A stretch of DNA of 64,000 nucleotides from Kiritimatiellia bacterium (GCA_027493775.1 JAOSKE010000001.1:434001-498000), one strand, 5' to 3'. Positions 22,100-32,683 are shown, numbered from the stretch's first letter. Made by a program: numbers and translations. The notes: generated by a model not told the origin, from the sequence alone.

Positions 22100-22245
22100 T
22101 GCTTCACCCAGGGAATAAATTCGCCCTAGTCTGACTGCTTCCAACTCGTTGAGGGAGTGAAAAATGCTTTTTGAGACCCCTGGGATTTTCGGCTCGAAAC
22201 TATGGTGTGCTATGGCCACTATGCGGGGCGTTATTTATTCTGCTT

Positions 22246-23148
22246 ATGTATCGTGTGTTGAAAATCCTGACTTGGTTCCTCGCTGCGCTTCCGCTCTCGG
22301 TTGCGCGTGGGGTGGGGCGGGGGCTGGGGACGTTGGGATATCTTTTGATCCGCCGTCATCGTGTGACGAACTTGGCGGAGATGGCGCGTTGTTTTCCCAA
22401 TGAAAGTCGAGCGACGCTGAAGCGGCGGTTGCGTCGCGTGTATCAGGGGATGGCTGTTAATTACATCGAAGTCTTTCGTTGGATCGGCGGCGCCGATGCC
22501 GAGCTCGATGCACAGATACGGACGCAAGGATTGGAGCATCTCGAAGAAGCCCAGGCGCGCGGAAAAGGCGTACTGATTCTGACCGCGCACATTGGCAATT
22601 GGGATATGCTTGGACTCTGGGGCGCTCGGCGGATGAAGTTAACGATTATTTCCAAGGACTTGCGCGGGACGGGTGTGAATCGTTTTTGGATGGAGACGCG
22701 CGCACGTTGCGGACTTCAAATTGTACCCGCGCACAATTCCTATCGCGCGTGCATTTCTGTCCTGCGTAAAAAAGAGATTCTCGGATTCATCCTCGATCAA
22801 AATATGACACGGATGGAGGGAATCTTTGTGGACTTCTTCGGCAAGCCCGCTTGCACTACCGCCGGACTCGCCTTTATGGCGGCGCATTCACAGGCGCCGA
22901 TCATTCCCGCGTTTATGATCCGCGAGCCGGATGGATCGCACCGAATTGAGATTCATCCGGCAATTGAACCTCCGCCCAATCGCGACGCGGAAACCCTGTG
23001 CGCGGCGACTCAACACTATACGAGCGTGATTGAAGGTGTTATACGACAGGTTCCAGACCAGTGGATTTGGATGCACCGGCGCTGGCGCACCCAGCCGTTG
23101 CCGGTTGAACAAAATACGAACGTCGAGGTCAAAAAGCAGAAATTATGA
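22246..23148 (+). CDS. LpxL/HtrB-type lipid A acyltransferase family
   Basis: LTAHIGNWD (HX4D), LGFILDQNM, VDFFGKPACTTAGLA, WIWMHRRW. Confidence 0.85.
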   Translation: MYRVLKILTWFLAALPLSVARGVGRGLGTLGYLLIRRHRVTNLAEMARCFPNESRATLKRRLRRVYQGMAVNYIEVFRWIGGADAELDAQIRTQGLEHLEEAQARGKGVLILTAHIGNWDMLGLWGARRMKLTIISKDLRGTGVNRFWMETRARCGLQIVPAHNSYRACISVLRKKEILGFILDQNMTRMEGIFVDFFGKPACTTAGLAFMAAHSQAPIIPAFMIREPDGSHRIEIHPAIEPPPNRDAETLCAATQHYTSVIEGVIRQVPDQWIWMHRRWRTQPLPVEQNTNVEVKKQKL

Positions 23149-23489
23149 GCACAAATTCAACAACTGCAGGACAGGGGTTGCCGGCGAACACATCGCTTCC
23201 ACTGGTCGGCACCTTGCTGACGGTCGCAGCTGGCCTGAGCTTTTTCTTCGTGTGTATGATTCTCCCATTGGTTGGCAAGGCGGGTGTGCAAACCGTTCAC
23301 GCGAGCCAGAATTTTCGCGCGTTCCTCGTCGCACTGATTGTGAGTCTCGCATTTTCTGTTGCGGCAACAGTGGCGAAGATGAAACGCAGCCGATTGGATG
23401 GCAGTCCCAAGCCCTATCTGACGATGGGGTTGTTTGTCATCAATATGGGGCTGCTGATTTCACTTTTTGCGGGCCTGTTGAAAATTTGA
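23145..23489 (+). CDS. Small membrane protein, unknown
   Basis: Three predicted hydrophobic segments; ATGA overlap with upstream gene. Confidence 0.6.
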   Translation: MSTNSTTAGQGLPANTSLPLVGTLLTVAAGLSFFFVCMILPLVGKAGVQTVHASQNFRAFLVALIVSLAFSVAATVAKMKRSRLDGSPKPYLTMGLFVINMGLLISLFAGLLKI

Positions 23490-23540
23490 GGGGCCGCGCA
23501 GTTTTTGCCGGTGGCGCCGTATTGGGTCGCGGATTTTCTT

Positions 23541-23568
23541 TTGCATTCTCGCTCTGCTTTGTTATACC
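23541..23568 (+). promoter_or_regulatory. Candidate promoter upstream of OmpA-family gene
   Basis: TTGCAT - 16 bp - TATACC. Confidence 0.35.
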
Positions 23569-23615
23569 CGGCCACAGATTTCATCCGATGAACGGATTTG
23601 GGAGGTATTGAAGTC

Positions 23616-24941
23616 ATGAAGCTCTTTCGATGGTTTTTAGCGGCAGCGATGGTTGCCACCCTTGCATCTGGAACCGCTTCCGCAGAGGAGCGCGACTTGT
23701 TCGATGAAGCGCCGTGGTATGTCGGCGGTGGTCTTGGATATATGCACTTCGAGGGCGATGAACAGGTCGAGCGCGGCGTGTTCCTCGGTGGCCGCCTCGG
23801 CTACGACTTCAACAAGTATTTCGGTATCGAATTCGGCTTGGATTTCGCGCCGGAGCTGAAAGACCGCACGTTCAAGAATCCCGAACGTGATCGCATTCAC
23901 GACGATATTTGGGGACTGCGCGCAACCGTGGATGGCCTGCTGCACCTTCGCAACGCGCGGAATCTGCACTGGGATCCGTACCTTTCCCTCGGCGTTGGTG
24001 GAATGTACTACGAGAAGAAACTTGAGAAGAGCAATCCTGAGCCGATGGTCAACGCGGGCGCGGGACTGTTCTATCACTTCAACGATACCTGGTCCATGCG
24101 CTTCGATTGGCGCTCCGCTGTTGTTGGCGCGGACACAGAATTCGACCAGTACTTCTTTGTCGGCTTAAACTATCGCCTCGGCGCTGCCGTCAAACCAGTC
24201 TATAGCGTCTCCGGTGGCGACATTGACAGCGATGGCGATGGCCTGTTGGATTCCGAAGAAGCCGCCATCGGCACGGATCCGTTCAACCCTGACACGGACG
24301 GCGATGGACTCTCTGACGGCGAAGAGGTGCGCATCTATAAAACGGATCCACTGAATCCCGACAGCGATTACGACGGCTTGAAAGACGGCGCGGAAGTTAA
24401 CATCTACAAAACAGATCCGCTCAACCCTGACACCGACGGTGGCGGCGTCACCGATGGCCATGAGGTGATTGAGGATGGAACCGATCCGTTGAACGCGGCG
24501 GATGACCTTCAGCTCTTCACGCTGCAAATCGAATTCGATTACGACAAGGCAAACCTCCGCTCGCAGTACCACAATGACCTCGATGTCATTATCAAGGTTC
24601 TTCAGCGTGATCCCGGCGCGACGGCCCGTATTGAAGGCCATGCGGACAAACGTCCGAAATCACAGGCGGCATATAACCAGCGCCTTTCTGAGCGCCGCGC
24701 GCGCGCGGTCTTGGACTACATCGCCAATGCTGGCGGCATTGATCGCTCCCGCTTGACGGCCATCGGCTATGGATTCAGCCGTCCGCTTGTTCCGAACGAT
24801 TCTGAAGTCAACATGCAGAAGAACCGTCGCACGGAAATCTACATCCGCCCCAGCGGCAAGGCGGAAGTGCATACCACGAGCGGCAAGTTGTTGAATCCGG
24901 AAACGGCGCAGCCTGCCTCACTCGATGATGGCGCAAACTGA
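23616..24941 (+). CDS. OmpA-family outer-membrane protein: beta-barrel + thrombospondin type 3 repeats + OmpA peptidoglycan-binding domain
   Basis: Signal peptide; [34 protein letters not shown] repeats; [13 protein letters not shown]...IEGHADKR...[14 protein letters not shown]. Confidence 0.92.
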   Translation: MKLFRWFLAAAMVATLASGTASAEERDLFDEAPWYVGGGLGYMHFEGDEQVERGVFLGGRLGYDFNKYFGIEFGLDFAPELKDRTFKNPERDRIHDDIWGLRATVDGLLHLRNARNLHWDPYLSLGVGGMYYEKKLEKSNPEPMVNAGAGLFYHFNDTWSMRFDWRSAVVGADTEFDQYFFVGLNYRLGAAVKPVYSVSGGDIDSDGDGLLDSEEAAIGTDPFNPDTDGDGLSDGEEVRIYKTDPLNPDSDYDGLKDGAEVNIYKTDPLNPDTDGGGVTDGHEVIEDGTDPLNAADDLQLFTLQIEFDYDKANLRSQYHNDLDVIIKVLQRDPGATARIEGHADKRPKSQAAYNQRLSERRARAVLDYIANAGGIDRSRLTAIGYGFSRPLVPNDSEVNMQKNRRTEIYIRPSGKAEVHTTSGKLLNPETAQPASLDDGAN

Positions 24942-24964
24942 AATAAGAAAGCGAGTTTGTGAAG

Positions 24965-24994
24965 AAGCGCACGGGACTTCCCGTGCGCTTTTTT
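24965..24994 (+). terminator. Rho-independent terminator after OmpA-family gene (may act bidirectionally)
   Basis: AAGCGCACGGGA-CT-TCCCGTGCGCTT followed by T-run; lies between converging genes. Confidence 0.88.
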
Positions 24995-24996
24995 CG

Positions 24997-25664
24997 TTAC
25001 GGCGGGGAGACGACAAAAATTCGCGCGCCGCACCGGTGCCCAGCGTGCAGGAGTTGCCCCGGTTGTGCGAAGTTACCACCACTGCATCCGCGCTTTCCTC
25101 ACGGGACTCCACCGTCACAAGCGTGTCGGGTGTGAGTCCGTGTTTTTCTGCGAACTGCAAAAACTTTGCGTCGGTGTCAACGACCCGCGCGATTCGATAT
25201 ATCCGGCCCGTCCGACAGGATGCGAGCGACTGGGATGATTGCACGGCGATCTTGCCGTTTGCGCACGGAATGGGAGCGCCGTGCGGATCAACGCGCGGGT
25301 GACCGAGAAGGGCGTCAATCCGATCAAGGACTTTGTCGGAAATGGAGTGTTCGAGTTGTTCCGCCTCGTCGTGAACCTCAGACCAGTTGAGTCCTAGTGT
25401 CTGGCAAAGGAAAAGCTCAACGAGACGGTGCCTTCGCAAAACATGCAACGCCAGCTTCTCGCCGTGCGGTGTCAGCCGTGCGCCCGCGCGAGGCTCGTAG
25501 CGCACGAGGCCGGAATCTTCCAAGGCCTTAATCATGGTGGTTACCGTGCCGGGCACGACACCCATCACCTCTGCAAGTCGTCCCATCGGAACAAGGGTTT
25601 CCGGGTCGTTTTCCTGCTCACAATAAAGACGCTTGATATAATCTTCGACAGTGCTGCTGGGCAT
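24997..25664 (-). CDS. DtxR/MntR-family metal-dependent regulator with FeoA-like C-terminus (apparent frameshift ~25017)
   Basis: TVEDYIKRLYCEQEN...VTTMIKALEDSGLVRYEPRAGARLTPHGEKLALHVLRRHRLVELFL...; alternate frame gives AREFFVVSPP* stop just before the terminator. Confidence 0.88.
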
Positions 25665-25678
25665 TGGAGCGCCTCCCT

Positions 25679-27952
25679 TCAGGCTGGAATCGAGTCCTCT
25701 TTGAATCGCATTACGAGCAGCCGCAGGCTGTTCACAAGGACGATTACCGTGCTGCCCTCGTGACCGATCACGCCAATTGTAAGCGGAAGCCACCCAGCGA
25801 ACGCGCCAGCGACCAATACGACGACGGAGCCGAGAGAAATGACCAGGTTTTGATAAATCACACGCCGTACGTGACGACTGACTTCGTAGGCGAGTGAAAA
25901 ACGATCCAGACGGTCTTTCGTTAGAATGATATCGGCCTCTTCCAGCGCTGCATCTGCGCCACGCATCCCCATTGCCACGCCGACGTATGCCGCCGCAAGA
26001 CTTGGCGCGTCGTTCACGCCGTCCCCAATCATTGCGGGGCGTTCGCCCGCTGCAGTCCAAGCCCGAATCTTATTCACTTTATCTTCCGGTTTTAATCCGG
26101 CCTCGACCTCAGCCACGCCTAGAGAGTGGGCGATGGCATTTGCCGCTTCCGGGCGGTCGCCGGTCAACATGGTGATTGCAAGCCCTTGATCCCGCAGGTG
26201 GGCGAGGAGTGGGCGGCTGGCTTCGCGAATTTCGTCCTGCAAAAGAAAACGTCCACGCAGGGGGCCAGCGGCGAAAAGAACTTCGGTTGTTCCAATCGGG
26301 GGTTCAGCAATTCCGTGCGCCCACTCTGACGACGCAAAAACGCTGCGTCGGCCGAGGACGGCTTCATGTCCGCCGATTTGTCCCGATAATCCGTTGCCTG
26401 TTTCAGATCGAAACTTTTCCACTTCCGGCATCGCAAGTTTCCGCACAGCGGCCTGTCGGGCGAGCGCTTGTGAAACCGGATGATTCGAGTGGGTGGCTAG
26501 CGCAGCGGCGGCGGCAAGCAAATCGAGATCACGCACGCCGGACTGCGGCTCAATTGCGATGACGCGCAAATTTCCCGTCGTGAGGGTTCCTGTTTTATCC
26601 AACGCCACGCGGCGAATCTTTGCCAGATTCTCCAGCGCGATTCCGCCGCGAAAGAGAATTCCTCGCCGTGCGCTCGCGGCAATTCCCGCCAATACGGCGG
26701 ATGGAATCGAAAGCACCAGCGCGCAGGGCGACGAAACCACAAGCAGCGTCATTGTTCGGTAAAACGCTGTTTTGCCGTCGTAGGCGAAGAACTTCCACCA
26801 TACGAAGAACATGGCAATACACATGACCAAGACAAAATAGGTGTATTTGCTGCCGAAACGATCCGTGAACCGTTGCGCGGGCGCTTTGGATTCCCGAGCG
26901 TTTTGAATCAGATTGATGACCTTCGACAGAGAGCTTTCCGCCGCCGGTTTGAGCACGCGAACATCAAGGCGTCCCCAGAGATTCATGGTCCCCGCGAGTG
27001 CGCGCTCTCCGGGTGTTTTATCCACCGGAATGGATTCTCCGGTCAGATTCGATTCATCGGCCGCCGATGTGCCGTTGATGACCTGGGCATCCACAGGAAA
27101 CATTTCGCCGGGGCGGACGGCGAGAATCTGGCCGGGCTGCAAATCTTCGACTGGGATTCTCTGTTCACTGCCGTCCTCCGCGAGAACCGTAGCTGTTGTA
27201 GGCGCGTCTTTGAACAACCCGCTGATGGCGTGCTCTGTCCGGTGTTCGGCGATTTCCTCCATCGTGTGACTAAAGGAAAAAAGGAAGAGAAGCGCCGCGC
27301 CTTCCCACCAGTGTCCGATCAGCGCCGCGCCGATCGCTACGGCGATCATCAGAAAGTGGACATCCAATACGCCCCGCCGCATCCGTTCCCACGTTTCGGG
27401 AAAGATGAACCATGCTCCGCTAATGTAGGCCGCGAGATAAAATCCGACGGCTATCGCGTGGGCGCTCGCAAAACGTTCGATGAGAAAGCCAGCTAGGCCG
27501 AGAGCGCCGCAGAGCAGCGCGGAGACGAGCGGCCACTTCCAGTGCGTGTCGTGTGGTTTGTGTTCCTTTGAAACCGGTGCCTTGGTGAGGGTCCACTGAA
27601 ACTGTTTCCATTTCCATGACTGTGGCGCGACCGTCGCGGACTCTCTTTCAATGAGGAGACCCGATCCGGGCAGCGTCACAAGCCGCACACCTTCCGGTAA
27701 CGCGTGTGAGCGACTCTGGGCGCACGTCGCGCAGCTCAATTGCCACGGCGGCTCCGCGCAGGCGGGGAGGTCCTCCGGTTTGTACTGGCCCGCGAGCTGC
27801 TCCAGGTCGGATTGCGCGGATTCGGTATTGCTCCCTGGTGCGCTTGCGAAGGAGATTCGTTTGGTGTTTGCATCAAAAAATACCGCTCTAAGCTCTTCGG
27901 TTTTTGCGAGAATCTTCGCCAACCGATGCACAATACATTTTGGCTCACTCAT
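25679..27952 (-). CDS. P1B-type metal-transporting ATPase with SPC motif (P1B-4-like)
   Basis: DKTGTLT, TGDRPEAANAIA, GDGVNDAPSLA; transmembrane SPCALVLS and HEGSTVIVLVN. Confidence 0.9.
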   Translation of the reverse strand: MSEPKCIVHRLAKILAKTEELRAVFFDANTKRISFASAPGSNTESAQSDLEQLAGQYKPEDLPACAEPPWQLSCATCAQSRSHALPEGVRLVTLPGSGLLIERESATVAPQSWKWKQFQWTLTKAPVSKEHKPHDTHWKWPLVSALLCGALGLAGFLIERFASAHAIAVGFYLAAYISGAWFIFPETWERMRRGVLDVHFLMIAVAIGAALIGHWWEGAALLFLFSFSHTMEEIAEHRTEHAISGLFKDAPTTATVLAEDGSEQRIPVEDLQPGQILAVRPGEMFPVDAQVINGTSAADESNLTGESIPVDKTPGERALAGTMNLWGRLDVRVLKPAAESSLSKVINLIQNARESKAPAQRFTDRFGSKYTYFVLVMCIAMFFVWWKFFAYDGKTAFYRTMTLLVVSSPCALVLSIPSAVLAGIAASARRGILFRGGIALENLAKIRRVALDKTGTLTTGNLRVIAIEPQSGVRDLDLLAAAAALATHSNHPVSQALARQAAVRKLAMPEVEKFRSETGNGLSGQIGGHEAVLGRRSVFASSEWAHGIAEPPIGTTEVLFAAGPLRGRFLLQDEIREASRPLLAHLRDQGLAITMLTGDRPEAANAIAHSLGVAEVEAGLKPEDKVNKIRAWTAAGERPAMIGDGVNDAPSLAAAYVGVAMGMRGADAALEEADIILTKDRLDRFSLAYEVSRHVRRVIYQNLVISLGSVVVLVAGAFAGWLPLTIGVIGHEGSTVIVLVNSLRLLVMRFKEDSIPA

Positions 27953-27995
27953 ATAATTCTTCGACCTCTCAACCCATCGCGCGTTTCGTCAAGTC

Positions 27996-28019
27996 TTCAC
28001 AAATTAGTTCATTTGTGAA
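27996..28019. promoter_or_regulatory. Candidate metalloregulator operator: perfect inverted repeat TTCACAAAT-N6-ATTTGTGAA
   Basis: In the divergent intergenic region between the P-type ATPase and the ABC transporter operon. Confidence 0.5.
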
Positions 28020-28048
28020 TCCCGATTCACCCACACACTTCCAACTTA

Positions 28049-28077
28049 TTGACAGCGCAGTATATTACGGATACTTT
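28049..28077 (+). promoter_or_regulatory. Candidate sigma70 promoter for the Mn/Zn ABC operon
   Basis: TTGACA - 17 bp - TACTTT; TTTGA-CTAA-TCAAA dyad overlaps the -10 (28075-28088). Confidence 0.55.
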
Positions 28078-28104
28078 GACTAATCAAAAAGAAAGTTTTG
28101 GGAG

Positions 28105-29076
28105 ATGAAAATCAGGCAAATCGCCTTTTTTGCCATGCTGTGCCTCATGGGGCCGGGAACCGTTTTCAGGGCAGTGGCGGAGGATGAGCGACCGATTCGT
28201 GTCGTTGCAACGGTCGGGATGGTTGCCGATGTCGTCAGGGCCGTCGGCGCGGAGCGGGTGGAAATAAATCAACTGATCGGCAGCGGCATTGATCCGCATC
28301 TCTACAAACCGACGCGCGGCGATGTTGTCCAGTTGCTGGGCGCGGAAATTATTTTTTATTCCGGCCTCAAACTCGAAGGCAAAATGGGCGACACGTTTTC
28401 ACGAATCGCGCGAAGCGGTCGCGCCGTATATGCCGTCACCGATGATCTTGTAGCTGAGTATGCGCTGAAAGATTTGATCAATGCGCACCACGCAGACCCG
28501 CATGTCTGGATGGATGTTCAGGGTTGGATGACGACAACTCGTGCGATTGCGGATGCGCTTGCCAATTTCGATCCGCCTCATGCAGAAGAATATCGCCAAC
28601 GCGCGGCGGCCTATCACAGTGAACTGGAGGCGTTGGACTCCTACGCACGCGAGACTATTGCAACGATTCCGCCCGAACACCGAATTTTGGTCACTGCGCA
28701 CGATGCATTTCAATATTTCGGCCGGTCATACGGAATTGAGGTGCTCGGCATTCAAGGGATTTCAACGGAGTCCGAAGCGGGATTGGAACACATCAATCGT
28801 TTGGTTGATCTGATCGTCGAGCGACAGGTTCCCGCAATCTTTGTCGAAAGCAGCGTGTCGGAACGCAACGTCCGCGCATTGGTCGAGGGCGCGCGTGCGC
28901 GGGGACGCACCGTTGCAATCGGCGGAACGCTGTTTTCGGATTCGATGGGGCGGCCGGGGACGTATGAGGGGACCTATATCGGAATGATTGATCACAATGC
29001 GACACTGATTGCTCGCGCATTGGGCGGAACCGCGCCAGCGCGTGGTTTTCAAGGGAAATTGGAGGCGTTGCCATGA
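28105..29076 (+). CDS. TroA/ZnuA-family metal ABC transporter substrate-binding protein
   Basis: VVATVGMVADVVRAVGAERVEINQLIGSGIDPHLYKPT; HHADPHVWMD; VTAHDAFQYFGRSYG. Confidence 0.92.
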   Translation: MKIRQIAFFAMLCLMGPGTVFRAVAEDERPIRVVATVGMVADVVRAVGAERVEINQLIGSGIDPHLYKPTRGDVVQLLGAEIIFYSGLKLEGKMGDTFSRIARSGRAVYAVTDDLVAEYALKDLINAHHADPHVWMDVQGWMTTTRAIADALANFDPPHAEEYRQRAAAYHSELEALDSYARETIATIPPEHRILVTAHDAFQYFGRSYGIEVLGIQGISTESEAGLEHINRLVDLIVERQVPAIFVESSVSERNVRALVEGARARGRTVAIGGTLFSDSMGRPGTYEGTYIGMIDHNATLIARALGGTAPARGFQGKLEALP

Positions 29077-29885
29077 TGTTACCGTGGAAAATGAGTGCGC
29101 AGGAACCCGGCCCGGAGCACTCGCCGCACGCCCCCGTTTCTATCCACGATGTCACCGTCGCCTATCATCAGAAACCGGTGCTGTGGGACGTGGACCTGGA
29201 TTTGCCGGAGAGTAAATTAGTCGGTGTCATTGGTCCGAACGGCGCGGGGAAAAGCACATTAATTAAAGCCATTCTAGAACTCGTTCCACGAGCATCGGGA
29301 GAGGTTAAATTTTATGGCGGCTCGCTGCGACGCCACCGCGCATTGGTCGGTTATGTCCCGCAACGCGAGAGTGTGGATTGGGATTTTCCGGTCAGCGCCC
29401 TCGATGTGGTGACGATGGGTCTGTACCGGCGCATCGGCTGGTTTCGCCACATCCGCCACCGGCATTTGCGCGAGGCGATGAATGCGTTGGCCCGCGTCGG
29501 GATGGACAGTTATGCGCGACGTCAGATCAGCCAGTTGTCCGGCGGTCAGCAACAGCGCATATTTCTTGCGCGCGCCTTGGCGCAGGATGCGCGGATTTAT
29601 TTCATGGACGAGCCTTTTGCTGGCGTGGACGTGACGACGGAGCAGATCATTATCAACCTGCTCCGCGAGCTGCGCGATGCGGGGTGTACGGTGGTTGTTG
29701 TGCATCACGATTTGCAGACCGTGCCGGAATACTTCGATCACGTCATCATGTTGAACACCCGTGTCGTTGCCGCTGGGCCAACTTCCGATGTGTTCACCCG
29801 CGAGAATCTTTTGAAAACCTACGGCGGTCGCTTGACCCTCCTCGAAGAAGCCGCGCAAGCAGTTGCAATGACTGCGAAACACTGA
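29073..29885 (+). CDS. Metal ABC transporter ATP-binding protein
   Basis: GPNGAGKSTLIKAIL (Walker A), LSGGQQQRIFLARALAQDARIYFMDEPFAGVD. Confidence 0.95.
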   Translation: MMLPWKMSAQEPGPEHSPHAPVSIHDVTVAYHQKPVLWDVDLDLPESKLVGVIGPNGAGKSTLIKAILELVPRASGEVKFYGGSLRRHRALVGYVPQRESVDWDFPVSALDVVTMGLYRRIGWFRHIRHRHLREAMNALARVGMDSYARRQISQLSGGQQQRIFLARALAQDARIYFMDEPFAGVDVTTEQIIINLLRELRDAGCTVVVVHHDLQTVPEYFDHVIMLNTRVVAAGPTSDVFTRENLLKTYGGRLTLLEEAAQAVAMTAKH

Positions 29886-29888
29886 CCC

Positions 29889-31325
29889 GTGAAACATCGC
29901 TTCCATTTCAACTTTTTCTGGCTGGCCGCGCTGGCGCTCTTGCTTGTCGTTTCTCTCCCGGTCTTCGCTCAATCGTCGAATGCCGCCAGCGTCGGTTCCG
30001 CGCTTCGCCGGATATTTTCAGCGCACGACTACAATACCCGTGTGGTAATGAGCGGCACGGGGTTGCTTGGAATCGCATGTGGCGTGGTTGGCGCGTTCAT
30101 GGTTTTGCGGAAAAAGGCCTTGTTTGGCGATGCGGTTAGCCACGCGACGCTGCCCGGCATCGCGCTGGCATTTCTATTGGCGGTCGCAATGGGCGGAACG
30201 GGGAAAAATATGCCGATCCTGCTCCTCGGCGCGGGGTTGGCGGGTCTGCTTGGAATGACGGTCATTCTCGTCATCCGCAATTCCACGCGACTGCCGGAGG
30301 ATGCAATTCTTGGAATTGTGTTGAGCGTGTTTTTTGGGGCAGGCATCGCGTTGCTGGGCGTGGCGCAACGGGTCAATACGGCTTCTGCGGCCGGACTTGA
30401 GACGTTTATTTATGGGAAGACCGCGTCCATGCTCGGTGAGGACGGTCGGCGAATTGCCTGGTGTGCCACTGCGCTGCTTGGCATTTGCGCTCTCTTGTTC
30501 AAAGAATTTCGCGCGCTCTGTTTCGACGCCGAATTTGCGCGCACCCAAGGCTGGCCGGTTCGGTCGCTCGATGCGCTGATGATGGGGATGGTCGTGGTGA
30601 CGACTGTGATCGGTCTGCAGGCGGTCGGCTTGATTCTGGTCATTGCACTGTTGATTATTCCGCCATCCGCCGCGCGCTTTTGGACGGAAGATTTGAGAGC
30701 GTTGGTTTTGCTTGCTGCGGCGATCGGCGCGTTGTCCGGCGTTCTGGGTTCCGGCGTGAGCGCGACTTTTCCCGATCTCCCCGCAGGCGGCGTTATTGTT
30801 TTGGTTGCAGCGGCGATTTTTTTGCTGAGTTTTATCTTTGGACGTTCGCGTGGACTGATGGTTCGCGCTGCGGCCCGCGTGCGGCTGGAGCGTCGAGTGA
30901 ACCGGCAAAACGCGCTTCGGGCGATGTACGAAGTTTCCGAGCAGCAGCCGGAGCATCAGCCGATTCCAGAGAGCGCCTTGCGCGCCGTGCGCTATTGGCC
31001 GGGCGTTCAATTGCGCCGGGCGCTGCGTCGGCTCGCTCGCGAAGACCTAGCGCGAGAGGTCCTCGATGGATGGGTTCTGACCGCCGATGGCCGCGAAGAG
31101 GCGAGGAAGATGGTTCGAAATCATCGTCTCTGGGAACTGTATTTGATTCATCATGCCGATGTCGCGCCCTCCCATGTCGATCGCGATGCGGATGTGATTG
31201 AGCACGTCCTCGGCCAGAAGATGGTCGCCGATCTGGAAGCGCTGCTTGCGGAATCTTCGCCAAAGCCGCCGGTTCCAGTGAGCCCGCATCCCATTGCCGC
31301 CGCCACGCGGGGAGGGGCGTCATGA
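29889..31325 (+). CDS. Metal ABC transporter permease (ABC-3) fused to a DtxR-like winged-helix/dimerisation domain
   Basis: GLLGIACGVVGAFMVLRKKALFGDAVSHATLPGIA permease; C-terminus LRRALRRLAREDLAREVLDGWVLTADGREEARKMVRNHRLWELYLIHHADVAPSHVDRDADVIEHVL. Confidence 0.9.
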   Translation: MKHRFHFNFFWLAALALLLVVSLPVFAQSSNAASVGSALRRIFSAHDYNTRVVMSGTGLLGIACGVVGAFMVLRKKALFGDAVSHATLPGIALAFLLAVAMGGTGKNMPILLLGAGLAGLLGMTVILVIRNSTRLPEDAILGIVLSVFFGAGIALLGVAQRVNTASAAGLETFIYGKTASMLGEDGRRIAWCATALLGICALLFKEFRALCFDAEFARTQGWPVRSLDALMMGMVVVTTVIGLQAVGLILVIALLIIPPSAARFWTEDLRALVLLAAAIGALSGVLGSGVSATFPDLPAGGVIVLVAAAIFLLSFIFGRSRGLMVRAAARVRLERRVNRQNALRAMYEVSEQQPEHQPIPESALRAVRYWPGVQLRRALRRLAREDLAREVLDGWVLTADGREEARKMVRNHRLWELYLIHHADVAPSHVDRDADVIEHVLGQKMVADLEALLAESSPKPPVPVSPHPIAAATRGGAS

Positions 31326-32591
31326 GTTGGACCAGTGTGGATACCTGGATGGTCGCAACTGGAATTTTATCGGCGCTCTCGTGCGCGCTGTTGGGCAACT
31401 TTTTGTTTGTTCGCAGGCTTTCATTGATGGGCGACGCAATCAGCCATGCAGTGCTGCCGGGCCTTGCCGCCGCTTTTTCTCATCACAGGCAGTCGTGACA
31501 GCGGGCCGATGTTGCTGGGCGCGGTGATTGCGGGGGTATTGACTGCTGGACTTACACAAGGTCTTTCCCATGCGGGAAAAATTGAAGAAAGCACGTCAAT
31601 GGGCGTGGTCTTCACAACCCTTTTTGCCATTGGCCTGTTGCTGATTGTCCGCGCAGCGGACCGCGTGGATCTCGATCCTTCCTGCGTGTTGTATGGAGCG
31701 CTTGAACTGACTCCGCTCGATACCATGGCCGTGTCGGGCCTGCATCTGCCCCGCGCGTTTGTTGTCAACGCCGCGGTGCTGGGCGTCAACGGGCTTATTG
31801 TCTGGTTGCTGTTCAAGGAACTCACCATTGGCGCGTTCGACCCAATGCTCGCAACCACGCAGGGCTTCCGTCCGCGTTTGCTCCACCAGTTGCTGATGGC
31901 CCTTGTGGCGCTGACTGCGGTTGCCTGCTTCGAGACGGTGGGCAGCATCCTGGTCGTTGCGATGCTGATTGTGCCCGCAGCCACCGCCCGGTTGATGACG
32001 AACCGACTGCCCACGATGATCTGGCTCAGCCTGGGTGTGGCGGTGATCGGCACATTTCTGGGCCATATCGGTGCGCTGACCATTCCGCCCCTTTTCGGCT
32101 TCGCCGATACGACCACATCGGGGATGATGGCCGTCGCCGGCGGATTTCTTTTTTTCATAGCGCTCCTGTTTTCGCCGCAACAGGGCCTGCTGATTCGGGC
32201 ATACCGCCAGAATGCCCTGCGTCTGAGAATTCGGACTGAAGACGCGCTGGCCACGCTGTACCGTCGAGAGGAAGAGGACTACCCCGCGTTGGAGCTTCCG
32301 CCGACACGCCAGTTGAGGCATTTGCGCCGACGCGGGTTGGCTGTCGAAGAGCGGGGGCGCTGGCAGTTGAGTGAGCGGGGAAAGGCCGAAGCGGAGGCTG
32401 TTGTCCGGTCTCATCGTCTGTGGGAGAGCTACCTCGTGGATCACGCAAATATGCCGTTGGACCACGCCCATCAATCTTCGGAACGACTGGAGCACGTCAC
32501 TACGCCCAGCCTGCGGGAGGGATTGGACGAGGTTCTGGCTAAACCGGAGCGTGACCCGCACGGACACTCGATTCCACGGGGTGAAGGATAA
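31322..32591 (+). CDS. Second metal ABC-3 permease, also with DtxR-like C-terminal domain (apparent frameshift ~31476)
   Basis: MSWTSVDTWMVATGILSALSCALLGNFLFVRRLSLMGDAISHAVLPGLAAAF joined to LITGSRDSGPMLLGAVIAG...; C-terminus RQLRHLRRRGLAVEERGRWQLSERGKAEAEAVVRSHRLWESYLVDHANMPLDHAHQSSERLEHV. Confidence 0.88.
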
Positions 32592-32616
32592 ATTCGTCGG
32601 GAAGGCGTTTTCGCAG

Positions 32617-32645
32617 TTGAAACCCGCGCGTAATACGAGTATGAC
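32617..32645 (+). promoter_or_regulatory. Candidate promoter for small basic protein gene
   Basis: TTGAAA - 17 bp - TATGAC. Confidence 0.4.
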
Positions 32646-32683
32646 CGACGCTCTTTGTATGACGAGGAAGTGAGGAAGCAGTC

